From the NCBI GenBank assembly GCA_036346405.1, contig CM070568.1:10050221-10114220 (forward strand): DNA of 64,000 nucleotides. The letters are read 5' to 3'. The stretch's first letter is position 1; each line of letters starts with the position of its first letter. A program made the position numbers and the translations under genes. Source of the stretch: Phyllostachys edulis (taxonomy: Eukaryota; Streptophyta; Magnoliopsida; Poales; Poaceae). Below the pieces are notes generated by a model. That model was not told the origin of the DNA. It saw only the letters and a program-made list of their open reading frames with translations, and ran no database searches. Of the stretch, positions 35,346-46,477 are shown one piece after another.

Positions 35346-38047
35346 GATACACCACTGGTAATTACAAAAAGGAAAAGTTAGAGCTTGACTTGTTAATTGA
35401 TAAGCTTGATAAAAAGGCTGAGGGGTTGAGGTTGTCAAATCATGAGGTAAATATTAAAAAAGCTACTAATGAGAGGTTGGCCTAACTGTTAAGAGAAGAA
35501 GAAATTAGGTGGTATCAAAGGGCCAAAGCGAAGTTTCTCTTGGAGGGTGATAGGAATACTCGCTATTATCATTTGATTGCGAATGGGAAGCATAGAAAAC
35601 AAAAAATCTATTTGCTTGAGCAAGAGGAAGGAATTATTCGGAGTGATGTACAATTAAAAAAGTATATCACCAATTACTATAAAGATTTGTTCGGGCCAGC
35701 CGAAGAAAATCATTTATCTATGATTGAGGCTTTTACAGATGATATGGCTCAAGTTTCAGATGAGGAAAACATTTATCTTACTGAACCTTTTGAAGAAAAG
35801 GAGGTGCAAGAGGCCATTTTTCAAATGGATCATAACAAATCAGCAGGGCCAGATGGTTTTTCAGCTGAGTTCTATTAGGTGATTTAGGAAGTCATTAAAA
35901 ATGACTTGATGGTCATGTTTCATGCTTTTCATAGTTGCACGTTGGCTACTTTTAGCTTGAATTTTGGGATTATTACTTTACTTCCCAAAAATTTTGATGC
36001 TAAGCAAATACAACAATATAGGCCTATTTGTATGCTAAATGTTTGTTTTAAGATATTTACTAAAGTAATGTCTAATAGGCTTATAAGAGTAGCTCAAAAG
36101 GTTGTTCGGCCCTCCCAGTCAGCGTTCATGCAGGGGAGGTTTATTCTGGATGGTGTACTTATTTTTCATGAAACCATCCATGAGCTTCATAAGCAGAATT
36201 TGGATGGAATTGTTTTTAAGGTGGATTTTGAGAAAGCTTATGACAAAGTAAAATGGTCGTTTTTAATGCAAACTCTGAGGATGAAAGGTTGTTCCCCTAA
36301 GTGGTGTGCCTGGGTGGAAAGTGTGATCAAGGGAGGGAGTGTTTGGATAAAGGTCAATGATGATCTTGGAGATTTTTTTCCAAACTCATAAGGGTCTTAG
36401 ACAAGGTGATCCTTTGTCTCCTGTTCTTTTTAATCTTGTGGCGGATATGCTGGCCATCTTTATATCGAGAGCTAAAGCCGTTGGTCTTTTAACTGGAGTA
36501 GTTCCTCACTTGATTGATGAGGGGTTGTTAATTTTACAGTATGCTGATGACACGATCCTTTTCTTGAATAATGATATAGAATAGGCTAAAAATCTTAAAC
36601 TTATTCTTTGTGTCTTTGAACATTTATCCGGTTTAAAGATTAATTTCCACAAGAGTAAGATTTTCTGTTTTGGTGCTGCCAAAGATGCGGAACCGCAGTA
36701 TACACAGTTATTTGGTTGTGAAGTGGGTGTGTTTCCTTTTAGGTACTTAGGTATTCCCATTCACTTCAGAAAGTTAAGGAATAGTGATTGGAAAGGGGTT
36801 GAAGAGCGGGTTGAGAAAAAGCTTAGCAGTTGGAAAGGTAAAAATATGTCGGTTGGGGGTCGCTTGGTGCTTATTAACTCGGTGCTAAGCAGTTTACCTA
36901 TGTTTATATTTTCTTTTTTTGAGGTTCCTAGAGTCGTTCTCAAAAGGCTAGATTTTTTTCGATGTAGATTTTTTTGGCAGAGTGAAAGTCATAAACATAA
37001 ATATAGGCTTGCTAAGTGGAGTTTAGTGTGTTCACCTAAAGAGCTTGGTGGTCTAGGAGTTCAGAACTTAGACGCCAAAAATAAAGGCTTTGTTAGGGAA
37101 GTGATTGTTTAAGTTGCTTAATGAAGAAGGTGTGGCACTCTTTATTAACAAAGAAATATTTGGGTGAGAAGAATCTTTCACAGGTGGTTAACAAACCTGG
37201 GATGTCTCATTTTTGGTCGGGGCTTATGAAAATTAAAGATCAGTTTTTTCGCTTTGGTTCATTCCAGGTTAAGAACGGAATGCAAACTAGGTTTTGGAAT
37301 GATATTTGGGTGGGAAATTCTACGCTGCAAAGGCAATTCCCAATCCTTTACAATGTGGTTAGGAGAAAGGACGATTTAGTAGCTAATGTTTTGAGTTCGA
37401 ATCCCTTTAATATTTTTTTTCGAAGACCTCTTGTTGGGGTTAAGTTACAGGCTTGGAATGAGCTTCACGTGAAAATTTCTAATGTCCAATTAGGCTTACG
37501 TAAGGATGTTTTCAGATAGTATTTGAATAAGTCTGGTCTTTTTTCGGTGCAATCTTTTTATGCTGCGCTGATTGGCACCATTCATGCCTCCATTAGGAAT
37601 TGGTTTTGGACCATTAAAATTCCATTAAAAGTAAAAAATTTCATGTGGTATCTCAAAAGAGGGATTGTATTAACCAAAGACAAGCTGCTTAAGAGAAATT
37701 GGAGGGGAAGTACAAGGTGTTGTTTCTGTATTAAAGAGGAAACAATTCAACATCTTTTCTTTGAGTGCCCCTTTGCACGTATGGCATGGTGGATTGTGAA
37801 ATGTGTGTTTAATTTAGATCCTCTAGTGAATATGGCTAACATGTTTGGGACTTGGTTAGATGGAATTCCAAAAATGCTTAAGTCACAACTCCTGGTGGGA
37901 GTTAGTGCCTTATGTTGGTCTATTTGGTTATGTCGAAATGATGTTGTTTTTAACAGCAAGATTTTAACTAATCCGTTGCAGGTTATCTTATTGTGTGGAT
38001 CCTGGCTGAATGAGCTAACCAACAAGGATGGCACGTACCCGCCTTGA
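35346..38047 (+). pseudogene. LINE (non-LTR) retrotransposon ORF2, 5'-truncated and broken
   Basis: Reverse transcriptase with N-terminal coiled part, then KSAGPDGFSAEFY (about 35840-35876), YRPICMLNVCFK (36020), SAFMQGRFILDG (36120), FKVDFEKAYDKVKW (36220), GLRQGDPLSPVLFNL (36390) and the active site LQYADDTILF (36535-36565). A zinc-binding reverse-transcriptase region (zf-RVT) follows near 37560-37800, with CCFCIKEETIQHLFFECP. The endonuclease domain is absent, so the copy is 5'-truncated. Stops or frameshifts at about 35484, 35876, 36391, 36584 and 37519 break the frame. No poly(A) tail or target duplication is clear. The closest class is an L1/Karma-type plant LINE. Confidence 0.85.
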
Positions 38048-38356
38048 ATTTTACCGATATCGTGAGGCAAAGGGAAATACATATGAGATTTATTAAGCTT
38101 CGTCCAATGTGATCTTTACGTATACTTGGGAGTCGGCATGTCCTGCTAAGGGCCACTACCGATTAGTGGACTAGTAGGAGTACTCGGGCCATGTCTAAGT
38201 GTACATGAACCTATAGGGTCGCACGCTTAAAGGGCTGAGACACGTTTTGGATGGTGATCTGAATTCTTATGGGTCTCAAAGTTCGAGACCCATCATAGAT
38301 GCCTATATATAGAGAGGCGATGACATAGCGTTAATGTGATTTTAGAATTCTCGAAA
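38048..38356. other. Spacer after the LINE
   Basis: No gene. It has a TATATATAGAGAGGCG stretch near 38305 and the imperfect palindrome TGGGTCTCAAAGTTCGAGACCC (38271-38292), origin unknown. Confidence 0.4.
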
Positions 38357-38364
38357 CCCTAGCC

Positions 38365-39081
38365 CATGGTTATTAAGGCGTCTTAGGCGACGCCTAAGCC
38401 GCCTAGCGGTAAGGCGCCCGAGGGCAAGCGCCCCCGCCTTAGGCCTAAGGCGTGGAAGAGGGGAGGAGGACCTTGAGCACGACGCATTGCGGCCGCCGCC
38501 TAGGCTCGAGGCGGATCCAAGACCCCGTCGTCGTGCGGCGTCCTCCTCCTCCATCGCCGCTTCCTTCCCTCCGCCGCCTCCCTCCTCCCCGCGTCCATGC
38601 TTATTAAAGCGGCAGCGTGATCCGCGTCGGGAGGTGGAGGCGAGGTTGATGTGGCTGGATCCAGCGTCGGGAGGTGGAGGCGGGCTCGATGTGGCCGTCG
38701 GCGACGAGGATCCTGCGTCGGGAGGTGGAGGCGAGCTCGACGTAGCCGGCAGCGAGGTGGATCTGGCCTCAACTTGGGGAGATGAGCTCTGTGGGAGCTC
38801 CGTGGGAGATGGCCAGATTGGGGAGATAAGATGAGCTGTGTCGGTGGGTGACTGGGTGTTTGGTGAGTTGGGCTAATGAGTGGGCGAGCCACGTGACCTT
38901 TCTCCTCTCCTTTTCTTTTTCTTTTTGTTTCTGTATGTAACGCATGTGTGTACGCATGAGAATGCCGCCGTATGCGTCGCCTCAGCTCCGCGTAAGGCGT
39001 CGCCTCAGTGTCCAAGGCGTCGCCTCAGCGTCCAGGCGGTGGCGCGTCGCCTCAGTTCGCCTTAGCGCCTTAATAAGCATG
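38365..39081. mobile_element. hAT-type non-autonomous element with 8-bp target duplication
   Basis: Inverted ends CATGGTTATTAAGGCG and CGCCTTAATAAGCATG, further extended by CGACGCC-type sequence, with CCCTAGCC duplicated at 38357-38364 and 39082-39089. An 8-bp duplication fits hAT elements. The interior is GC-rich and contains three imperfect copies of a GGGAGGTGGAGGCGAGCTCGA-like unit near 38620-38745. The length is 717 bp and no transposase is visible. Open frames inside look like GC-bias artefacts. Confidence 0.85.
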
Positions 39082-39089
39082 CCCTAGCC

Positions 39090-40253
39090 ACCACACCCCC
39101 CTGCCCAAAATCGTGTAGCCGGCGCTAGCACTCCGGCGCGTAGTGTTCCTGCCCTGTACGTGTGGATACCTTAGAGGCGTTGCTACGGGATTTCAACGCT
39201 AGGACGATCCGCAAATTATGACGGTCACGAGGAGCACTTAGAGGAGGCGCGGGGCTAGTACGACTACAACCACACCAACGCGCTACATCTTTTTTCGCTG
39301 CGAGTCTGCGCATCTAGTGATAATCCCGTGATCCATTACTAGCGGAGATTTCTTAGTTGAACAATAAATTTTTAAAATTACGCTAATACAGTCTACCCGT
39401 GATCCTTAAAAGTACTCGTCCATGGATCCTCTCCTTGCATCCCGATCCACCACCCACAGACAGCACATGCAGGGCAATTAAACCATGGCCATTAACTAAC
39501 CAAAGGCTAGCTACTCCATCCTTCTAACTGCCAACCTACGTAGCATCTCATACTTTCCCTACTCCATGGCAGAAGCCTCTAAACGACACCCCCTTCTCTT
39601 TCATACTTACGGTAGTACTACATAGGAGTAGAAGCTATTCATTGAAGAACCAAACAACTTCTCTCAAACCGCAGCTCTCATCTTGTGATCTTGCAGCCTC
39701 GCAGGATATCTGTGCATACTTGTCCATGCTCACAAATGGCAGTTGCATCATTAAAAATCTTAGCTCCCCTTGTAACATGAGACCCATGGCTTTTGCCTTC
39801 TCCCCAACACCGAGATCAAGATGCTGCATAAGCGTCCGGAGATCCAAGTAATGGACAAAAAGAAGGTGACATAAATCGAAAAGAGGGGAAAAAAAGAAGG
39901 CCGTCAACAACCAACGCAGAGTACTTCACTACTGTAGCTGCATCAAAAGGAGAGAAAGTAGCATAGATTTCAATGAACTACGAACACAGAGATGAGATGA
40001 GCAAGCATAGTTGCTTGGTTAAATTACCAAATACTCCCTCCTGACCGGATTACTTGACGTCCTGGCAGCCAAAAGATCACTACGCGATGTCAATTAAAAA
40101 AGAACGAAGGGAGTATTAAGAGAACAGGAGCAGACTTCCTCATGATCATTCATTAAACCACCAAAGCTCTGAACAAACATGGATTAATTTCAGTATACTC
40201 TCTCTCTAGTTTGAACACTGAAGTCTGAATCCCCCTCTCTAATCTCTATACGA
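39090..40253. other. Spacer downstream of the MYB gene
   Basis: Holds a short Stowaway-like MITE (40034-40113). The minus strand is open for 91 codons at 39635-39910, but no domain is recognisable. Part of the upper end is likely MYB 3' UTR. Confidence 0.5.
40034..40113. mobile_element. Short Stowaway-like MITE
   Basis: Ends CTCCCTCCTGACCGG and GAACGAAGGGAG with TA at 40032-40033 and 40114-40115. At 80 bp it is probably a deletion derivative. Confidence 0.6.
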
Positions 40254-41315
40254 CTATACCATTGACGACGATCCCTGAAGCGAAGAAGCATTAACAAATC
40301 TAAACATTCTTGAACTCGGCAGCTGCAAGGAAGAAGAAGAGCCGCCGCAGCTACACCCCTCGCCGCCTTGCAACCCCAGGCGGTTTAAGCACAAGCATAT
40401 CCCCTCCTTCTCCGAGTAGCTCGTACTGGCGCTGGTTGTCGAACTAGACGCATGCACTGCAGTTGTACCGCTACCGCTTCCCGCTTCTGCTTCTTGCCTC
40501 GGCGGTGGCGGCGAAGACGGGTGGCACGGCGGGCTTATGGACAGGTTGAGGTCGATGTCGCCGGAGTGGCTTGCCAGCGACGGCGCGGACGCGCTCTCGT
40601 CGTCGCTGCTGTGGCTGCTGGCCTCCGGCGAGCAGCTAGAGCCGGCCGCGAGGTGGTGGCCGCAGCTCGGTGAGGCAGGGAACTGCTGCTGCAGCAGCAC
40701 GGCGGCGGCATTGAGCGGGCGGTGCGTCTGCGGGTCGACGCCGCGGGCGTGGAGCTTGCGCCTGATGTGCGTGTTCCAGTAGTTCTTGATCTCGTTGTCC
40801 GTCCGCCCCGGAAGCCTCCCGGCGATCAGCGACCACCTGCAAACATATATAGCAAATCACATGACACGTCACCATAAGAATCAAGAACGAAACAAGAAAA
40901 TCTCTTACTAATCCGAGGCTCAATAATTAATTACTTGTTTCCAAGCAGCTCGTGGAGCTTGATGATGAGCTCGTCCTCCTCCTCGGTGAAGTTGCCGCGC
41001 TTGAGGTCCGGCCTCAGGTAGTTGATCCACCGCAGCCGGCAGCTCTTCCCGCACCGCTGCAACCCTACGTAATTAAGTCCATGCACACCACATCACATAT
41101 TAATCACTCATCGTCGCCGTTGTCCTCCCCTCGCCGCCGCCGCCATAGCCGCGACTGTTAAGTAGCAGAACTACTCAATTACCTGCGGCTTTGGGGAGCG
41201 ATCTCCAGCATCCTTCGCCATGCGCCTTGATGTAGGCGATGAGCCGCTGGTCCTCCTCCTTGGTCCAGGCGCCCTTGTTGGTGTGCGCCTTCTCGCAGCA
41301 CGGGGACCTCCCCAT
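40254..41315 (-). CDS. R2R3-MYB transcription factor, subgroup 4 repressor type, 3 exons
   Basis: Nuclear DNA-binding regulator. Exons (minus strand): 41183-41315, 40935-41064, 40254-40836; 846 nt, 281 aa, all GT-AG with frame kept. It opens MGRSPCCEKAHTNKGAWTKEE. R2 covers about residues 13-62 and R3 about 67-115, with the Trp pattern of plant MYBs. In R3, residues 73-95 contain the bHLH-interaction pattern (ELIIKLHELLGNKWSLIAGR). A C1 motif (RGVDPQTHRP) lies at 119-128. An EAR-like DLNLSI is at 183-188. A Cys cluster CLC...CSC spans 235-251. This set fits subgroup 4 repressors such as AtMYB4 and Zm38/Hv1, which act on phenylpropanoid genes by family knowledge. Targets and the specific rice locus cannot be read from sequence. 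Confidence 0.92.
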
Positions 41316-41479
41316 CTACGCTAGCTGATAGGCAGAGAGCTAGAGAGAGAAGTACTGTAGGGGGACTGGGGCAGTGGTGTCTCTGTGTGTGCTTCAGCTT
41401 TGATTGCTTTGCGCTCTTGTGACTTTGTGAGCAGGTAGATGAGAAGATGGAGTAGAGGTGAGGGAGGAGAGTACCGGGG

Positions 41480-41486
41480 TTTATAT
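41480..41486 (-). promoter_or_regulatory. TATA box of the MYB gene
   Basis: The minus strand reads CCATATAAACC about 165 bases above the MYB start codon, a usual distance given a 5' UTR of about 130 bases. Confidence 0.55.
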
Positions 41487-41520
41487 GGTAGGGAGGGGAG
41501 GAAGAGAGAGAGATCCTATA

Positions 41521-41557
41521 GGGGAGAGAGAGAGAGATTCAGAAGAGAGAGAGAGAT

Positions 41558-41590
<33 letters not shown>
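41521..41590. repeat. GA/CT microsatellite upstream of the MYB gene
   Basis: Imperfect (GA)n over about 70 bases, CT-rich in the gene's sense. It lies just upstream of the likely TATA box, as CT-rich tracts often do in plant promoters. Confidence 0.8.
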
Positions 41591-41599
41591 GAGGTGGAG

Positions 41600-41892
41600 G
41601 TGGATGGAGAGAGGGTCCCATTGATCCGGATCGCTCTGAGACATTTGACCGAGTTGGTGTGAGAAGTGTGAGTAGTTGGTAGCGAAGCCCTAGGGTTGGA
41701 TTTGGTTGGTAGGTGTGCTTCTAGCAGTGTTTTGGGTGCTGTTTGCTGGGTCTACATCGGGGTGTAACCAAGCTTTAGTTGGTGGAGTCCCATGCATGGA
41801 TGGTTCACTCTGTATTGCTTACATGTTTTTCTTTTGAGTCTGGCTACAGAATGTGACAATTTTTTTATTTATAAAACTATCAGATTTTAAAA
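41600..41892. other. Upstream spacer of the MYB gene
   Basis: No gene. It may hold distal promoter sequence of the MYB, but no specific site can be supported. Confidence 0.4.
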
Positions 41893-42470
41893 GTTTATAT
41901 AAATTACAGTAAATTATTTATGTAATTTTGGTTCTTGTTCATTGTAATTATTCTTGAAAGTCTTAATAACTTATATTTCCATCACATAATTCAAAATCTC
42001 ACATGTACTTTGAGAGGTTAAGCAAAACAAAGACAAAAAAAAATACAATTCCATTATACATAAATTATAGATTATTTATGTAATTTTGGTTCTTAGTCCT
42101 TTGTAATTATTCTTGAAAGTCTTAATAACTTATATTTTCACCATATGATTCAAAATCTCACATGTACTTTGAGAGGTTAAGCAAAACAAAGACAAAAAAA
42201 AAATTACAATTCCATTATACATAAATTACAGTAGATTATTTATTTAATTTTGGTTCTTTGTCACTGTAATTATTCTTGAAAGTCTTAATAACTCATATTT
42301 CCACCATATGATTCAAAATCTCATATGTACTTTGAGAGGTTGAGCAAAAACAAAGACAAAAAAAATTATATACCAACAAAATACGGCAATGTTGTAAACC
42401 CGTTATGTTCTTCACATATACTTTTGGAGGTTGAGCAAAAACAAAGATAAAAAATAAAATTATATACCTG
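41893..42470. repeat. Tandem array, about 160-bp unit, three copies plus a partial
   Basis: The marker ATTATTTATGTAATTTTGG recurs at 41913, 42071 and (variant) 42235, giving periods of 158 and 164 bases. Each unit also has CTTTGAGAGGTTAAGCAAAAC or a near variant. A partial fourth unit reaches about 42470. Confidence 0.85.
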
Positions 42471-43024
42471 TGGTAAACCCGTTATTGTCAAAATTCTCTC
42501 TAGAAAATTAATACATAAAACTTTGATGACAATCTGACAAACAACGAGACAGAAGCTAAACAGGTAGAAATGGTACAAATAAATTAGACAGTAAGCAATT
42601 TACATGGAAATCATACAAATCAACACGATGGTCAAGTGGCCCGGATGAGCTGTCACAGATCGAAATCATTTGAATGTCAGGATAGGCCTCTTGTATAGCA
42701 CTGTAAAATTTGAGGTAATTTTATGTTCAACAGAATTAAATAATATCACGGGCAAAGTAGGATATTCATGGTATTCAACATGAATCTTATAGCACATCTA
42801 ACGAACAGAAAAGTGACAGTTTTTTCATCAAAAAACTGTCGTAAGTTTGGTAGCAGTTCCGTTTTCTTTGAGGGTACGTGGTTTAATTTAGATGTTCAGT
42901 ATCGATCATTTGTGTTTAATTAGTTGTTTATTCCAGAATAAATCACATCATTTAACTTTACTATTCATTTATTTTGTTAGAAGTCGTGCTCAGAACATGT
43001 TAATTCATCCTCCTCCTTCAAACA
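42471..43024. other. Spacer, nothing recognised
   Basis: AT-rich sequence with no gene, no clear repeat boundary and no RNA gene that I could see. Confidence 0.5.
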
Positions 43025-43026
43025 TA

Positions 43027-43281
43027 CTCCCTCCGTTCTTAAATATATGATGTTTGACCATACGTGCAGTCAAACTTATCTAACTTTGACTAATAATATA
43101 TGAAAAACTATTTAGATTGATCATGAGTGAATAGTATCATTAGATTTGTCATGATAAATATTTTCATAATATAATAATTTTGTAATTTTTACTAACAAAA
43201 TCAAATGAAAAGTAATGGTCAAAGTTATATAAGTTTGACTGCACGTTTGGTCAAACGTCATGTATTTAAGAACGGAGGGAG
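43027..43281. mobile_element. Stowaway-type MITE
   Basis: Perfect ends CTCCCTCCGTTCTTAAAT and its inverse ATTTAAGAACGGAGGGAG with TA on both sides (43025-43026 and 43282-43283). Length 255 bp. The internal inverted halves (GTTTGACTGCACG / CGTGCAGTCAAAC) show extended hairpin potential. Non-coding Tc1/mariner-related element. Confidence 0.95.
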
Positions 43282-43469
43282 TAAGTAATATTAATGGTTG
43301 AGTTGGTGGAGTCTCGTCTCATGGTTCGGTCCGTATTGTTTATGTGGTTTGATACAGAGATTCAAATATTGATGGTTCGTACTTAATTACTTCTTTGCTA
43401 TAGAATAAATTTCATTATTTATTTTGTTATCCCTTATTTTTGTTTTGTTAGAAGTTGAGCTAGAAACAT

Positions 43470-43715
43470 GTTAATTCAGCCTTCTCCTTCAAACATAATT
43501 ACTAGTAGTATACAACCCGTCGCTCCTCGTGCCCCTTCACCATGGACTTCTCCGGCGACCCTGCTCCTCATGCCCCTTTGCTGGCCGTGCCCCTCCCCTG
43601 ACCATCTCCTCGTCTGCCTCACCTCACCGCCACCAGGCCACCATGGCATGCGCCGGCGACCCTCACTACTCCTCTCCCTTTACCACCACGCCCCTCCCCG
43701 GCTGCCCGTAGGTAC
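43470..43715 (+). repeat. GC-rich single unit related to 44870-45490
   Basis: Contains ACCATGGCATGCGCCGGCGACC, related to the units further on. Pro/Ser-rich open frames here are likely artefacts of CCT/CTC bias. Confidence 0.55.
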
Positions 43716-44418
43716 AAATAAGACGAGAAAATTAAAAAAAAACATATATAGTGATTCCACTGGAACCTCTATTATATATATAGAGCATGTGTACGTAGTA
43801 CCAACATTTGACAATGCTTAGAAAGTGTTTGGTATCCATCGTCTATCTAAAGTGTTGTTGCTTAACTAGTGTGCTCCTCACTTAACCGGTATTCTTCTAT
43901 CAGGGCTAGCTAGCTAACTCCTAATTTTTAAGATTCTAGAAACTCTAGTTAGCATGCCTTTTTGTGTGTGATTGATGGAGGCAAAAGGATATAAAATAAA
44001 ATAACTAAGAATCAAATTCCATTCTCTTTCCAAAAAAAAAAAACAGACAGAATCAATATATATTGGGTGAACTACCCTGCCTTTATTTCCCTTTAATTTG
44101 TGAGTGATTGTGGAAGGCTTCTTGTTTAATCGACAGACAACCTTTCTGAGCACTTGATGTACCTATTGCAGGAGAAGGGGACGATTCCTTGGCATGCATG
44201 CTAATATTGCAGTGGAAATCGCAGCCCCGAGAATTAGCAGATTAATTTACCAGCGTGTCTGGTGGCTCTTACCTGCCCTTCTTTTTCGTACAAGGAAATT
44301 TTTCTATAGGTCGCTGTGAAGTTTTGTGATCCTTTATCTGCCAGTAAGTATGTCCTCAGTCTGGTTCGTATATGTCATCCAAGCTAAACCTAGCCAGACT
44401 GAGTAGATACAATGATGA
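43716..44418. other. Spacer, nothing recognised
   Basis: Mixed sequence with poly(A) tracts near 43735 and 44030. No gene seen. Confidence 0.45.
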
Positions 44419-44702
44419 GTTGTTTGGTTGCCTGATTCTGTTTTTGGATCAGGCTGTGCTGAGATGTTTGGTTGCCTGTATCTGGCGTGGGAGAAGGTAA
44501 ACAGACTCACGAGCGCTGGTCAGCCTGCATGCGCTCAGCCTGGTTGAGGAGGAAAGCTCGAATCGAGCGTTTTCCTCGGGCCTGACCCGACAGGGAATTT
44601 TGCATCCACTTAGTCAGGCTCACCCACCCAGCCAGGCAACCAAACACTCAAAAACTTACATCTACTCATGCGAGCCAACCCCATACAGGCAACTAAACAC
44701 AT
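44419..44702. mobile_element. Fold-back MITE-like element with nested inverted repeats
   Basis: TGTTTGGTTGCCTG occurs at 44421 and 44465. Inverse forms CAGGCAACCAAACA (44633-44646) and CAGGCAACTAAACAC (44686-44700) lie downstream, so two nested inverted pairs form. No clear target duplication was placed. Confidence 0.6.
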
Positions 44703-44869
44703 CCTACAAGAATGATATCCTCTATCCATGCTACACATTTCACAAACCTTATCCTTTTTTACTGGTGCCATCGACTTCGTTATTTTTTTTGCTGTCAAAT
44801 TTTTCTAAAATATCCAAATTACCCTTCTCTTCTTCCTCCTCCCTCCCCTTTCTCTCTCTCCTCTTCTCT

Positions 44870-45490
44870 CCCTCATCCCATGGTCTGCGCCAACGACCCC
44901 TGCTCCACCTCCCCCTTGGCCCGCTACGCCCCTCCCTTGGCCACCTCCTCCCTCCCTCACCCCGCCACCTCACCCGCCTCCACCTCCCTCACTGCCACCA
45001 GGGCACTATGGACCGCGCCGGCGATTCCCGCTCCTCCTCCCTCTTCACCCGCCGCACCCCTCCCCAACCGTCTCCTCTCCTCCCTCAGCCCGTTGCCTCC
45101 CCACCTCCCTCACCACCACCAGGCCACCATGGTATGCGCCGGCGAGCCCTGCTACCCCCCTTCGCTCACCGCGCCCCTCCCCCGACTAACTCCTCGCCTC
45201 CCTTGCCTCGCCCGCCTCCCCCCATTGCCTCGCCATCACTAGCACCACCACATCCCTCACCATGGACACCTCCTCCTTCCACCTCTGCCGCAGCTTCACC
45301 TAACTCATACTCCGCCCTTGTCATGGTCGTGACGGACATGCTCGTTCCGTGTCTGTCGGCCGCCCCACCTCCCATCCCCACCCTCCTTGCCCCCTACCTC
45401 CTGCGCCTCGCCGCCGCCCACCATCCGCGTGTACTCTCCATCGTGGCCTCCCACCCAGGGCTCGCATTGGCGAACCCGCTCCTCTGTACT
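44870..45490 (+). repeat. Tandem array of a GC-rich 121-128 bp unit
   Basis: Units open with ATGGWNTGCGCCRRCGA-like sequence at 44880, 45008 and 45129. They are CCT/CTC-rich, and the Pro-rich open frame across them shows no domain or codon signature, so I do not call it a gene. Confidence 0.65.
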
Positions 45491-45782
45491 GCCTAATGAA
45501 TATATAAGCATTTTTCGAAGTACTTTAATCTAGAAATATGCTAGATAAATCATGGAAAATACTCTAGCTATTTTCATAAAGCAGATAACCAAGAACACTA
45601 TAGCCATACTAATTTCTAGAAGAACAGAAACTAGCATACCTATCTTAGTATTCAAAACAACAACAGATAGTAAAGCAAACCAAGTAACAAGAGAGAGATA
45701 GCCATACCAGTTGATGGAAGAAGAAGTCGCAGAAGTCTTGATGAGGGCGTCGTTCGTCATGGCGTAGTGGACGTCGTGGTAG

Positions 45783-45853
45783 TAGTCGTGCAGTTGATGT
45801 AGAACGTAGCAGAGAATCGTAGTCGTGCAGTTGATGTAGACGTAGCAGAGAAA
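45783..45853. repeat. 37-bp direct repeat
   Basis: TAGTCGTGCAGTTGATGTAG occurs at 45783 and 45820, each followed by an ACGTAGCAGAGAA block. Confidence 0.8.
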
Positions 45854-46088
45854 CAGTGAGCAGTCGCGCGAATGCTCCCCAAAAACCTTATTCGTCCTCG
45901 CTCGTGCAAGCCTTCAAGGATGAAGGTTTCAGAAGCCTGCTCTCCCGGTGCGGCTGTACACGCGCCTCGCCGGGATGGAGATAGCCAGAGACAGCAACAA
46001 AACCAAAGAGTTCCAGATTGTGGAAGTGAAAGCTCGGGCGAGAACTAGCACTCTCAGTTCTCTTTAAATAGCCAAAAACAAAGAGTCT

Positions 46089-46219
46089 AAAGGCCAATAG
46101 TTGCCATTGATTCGCCATCAAGAAGCAGAGTCCAAAGGCCAACAGTTACCATTGATTCGCCATCAAGAAGCAGAGTCCAAAGGCCAACAGTTACCATTGA
46201 TTCGCCATCAAGAAGCAGA
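46089..46219. repeat. 45-bp minisatellite, three copies
   Basis: A unit starting AAAGGCCAACAGTTACC occurs at 46089, 46134 and 46179 with exactly 45 bases between starts. The last two are nearly identical, and a multiple of three keeps a frame open, which explains the artefact ORFs here. Confidence 0.92.
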
Positions 46220-46477
46220 ACGTGCCCGCACCCGACATGCTTGCGCGCGCGCACGCACACGCACCGCACCGCACGGCACGGTGAGCGAGCGCGCGCATGT
46301 GTTGGCTCTCTTCAATTCCACAAGAGGGGCTACCATGTTCCACTTTATAAAGTGGTGTAACTCCCCTTCATCCCTCCATGTGGGACTAAACAGTTTTAGC
46401 ACGTGCATGTGGGCTTTTGAGATTTTTCAGGAATTAATTAGAATTATAATTGGGCCTAGTCCGTATTAATTCCAACA

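Larger units (their letters stand above)
45500..46477 (-). mobile_element. Copia-like LTR fragment
   Basis: On the minus strand it starts TGTTGGAATTAATACGG at about 46477, has TTTAGTCCCACATGGAGG, a TATA-like CACTTTATAAAGTGG (also a palindrome) and a further CTATTTAAAGAG, then CTTTCACTTCCAC and a CATCAACTGCACGACTAC stretch as in copia leaders. It contains the 45-bp minisatellite at 46089-46219. The end at lower coordinates is uncertain. Confidence 0.5.

Noticed and set aside
39635..39910. 91-codon minus-strand frame below the MYB gene
   Set aside because: Reads like a folded protein in places but I recognise no family and no splice context. Not enough to call a gene.
44600..45496. 298-codon Pro/Leu/Ser-rich frame
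   Set aside because: It covers a fold-back element and a CCT-rich tandem array. No motif, no intron signals, repeats explain the openness.
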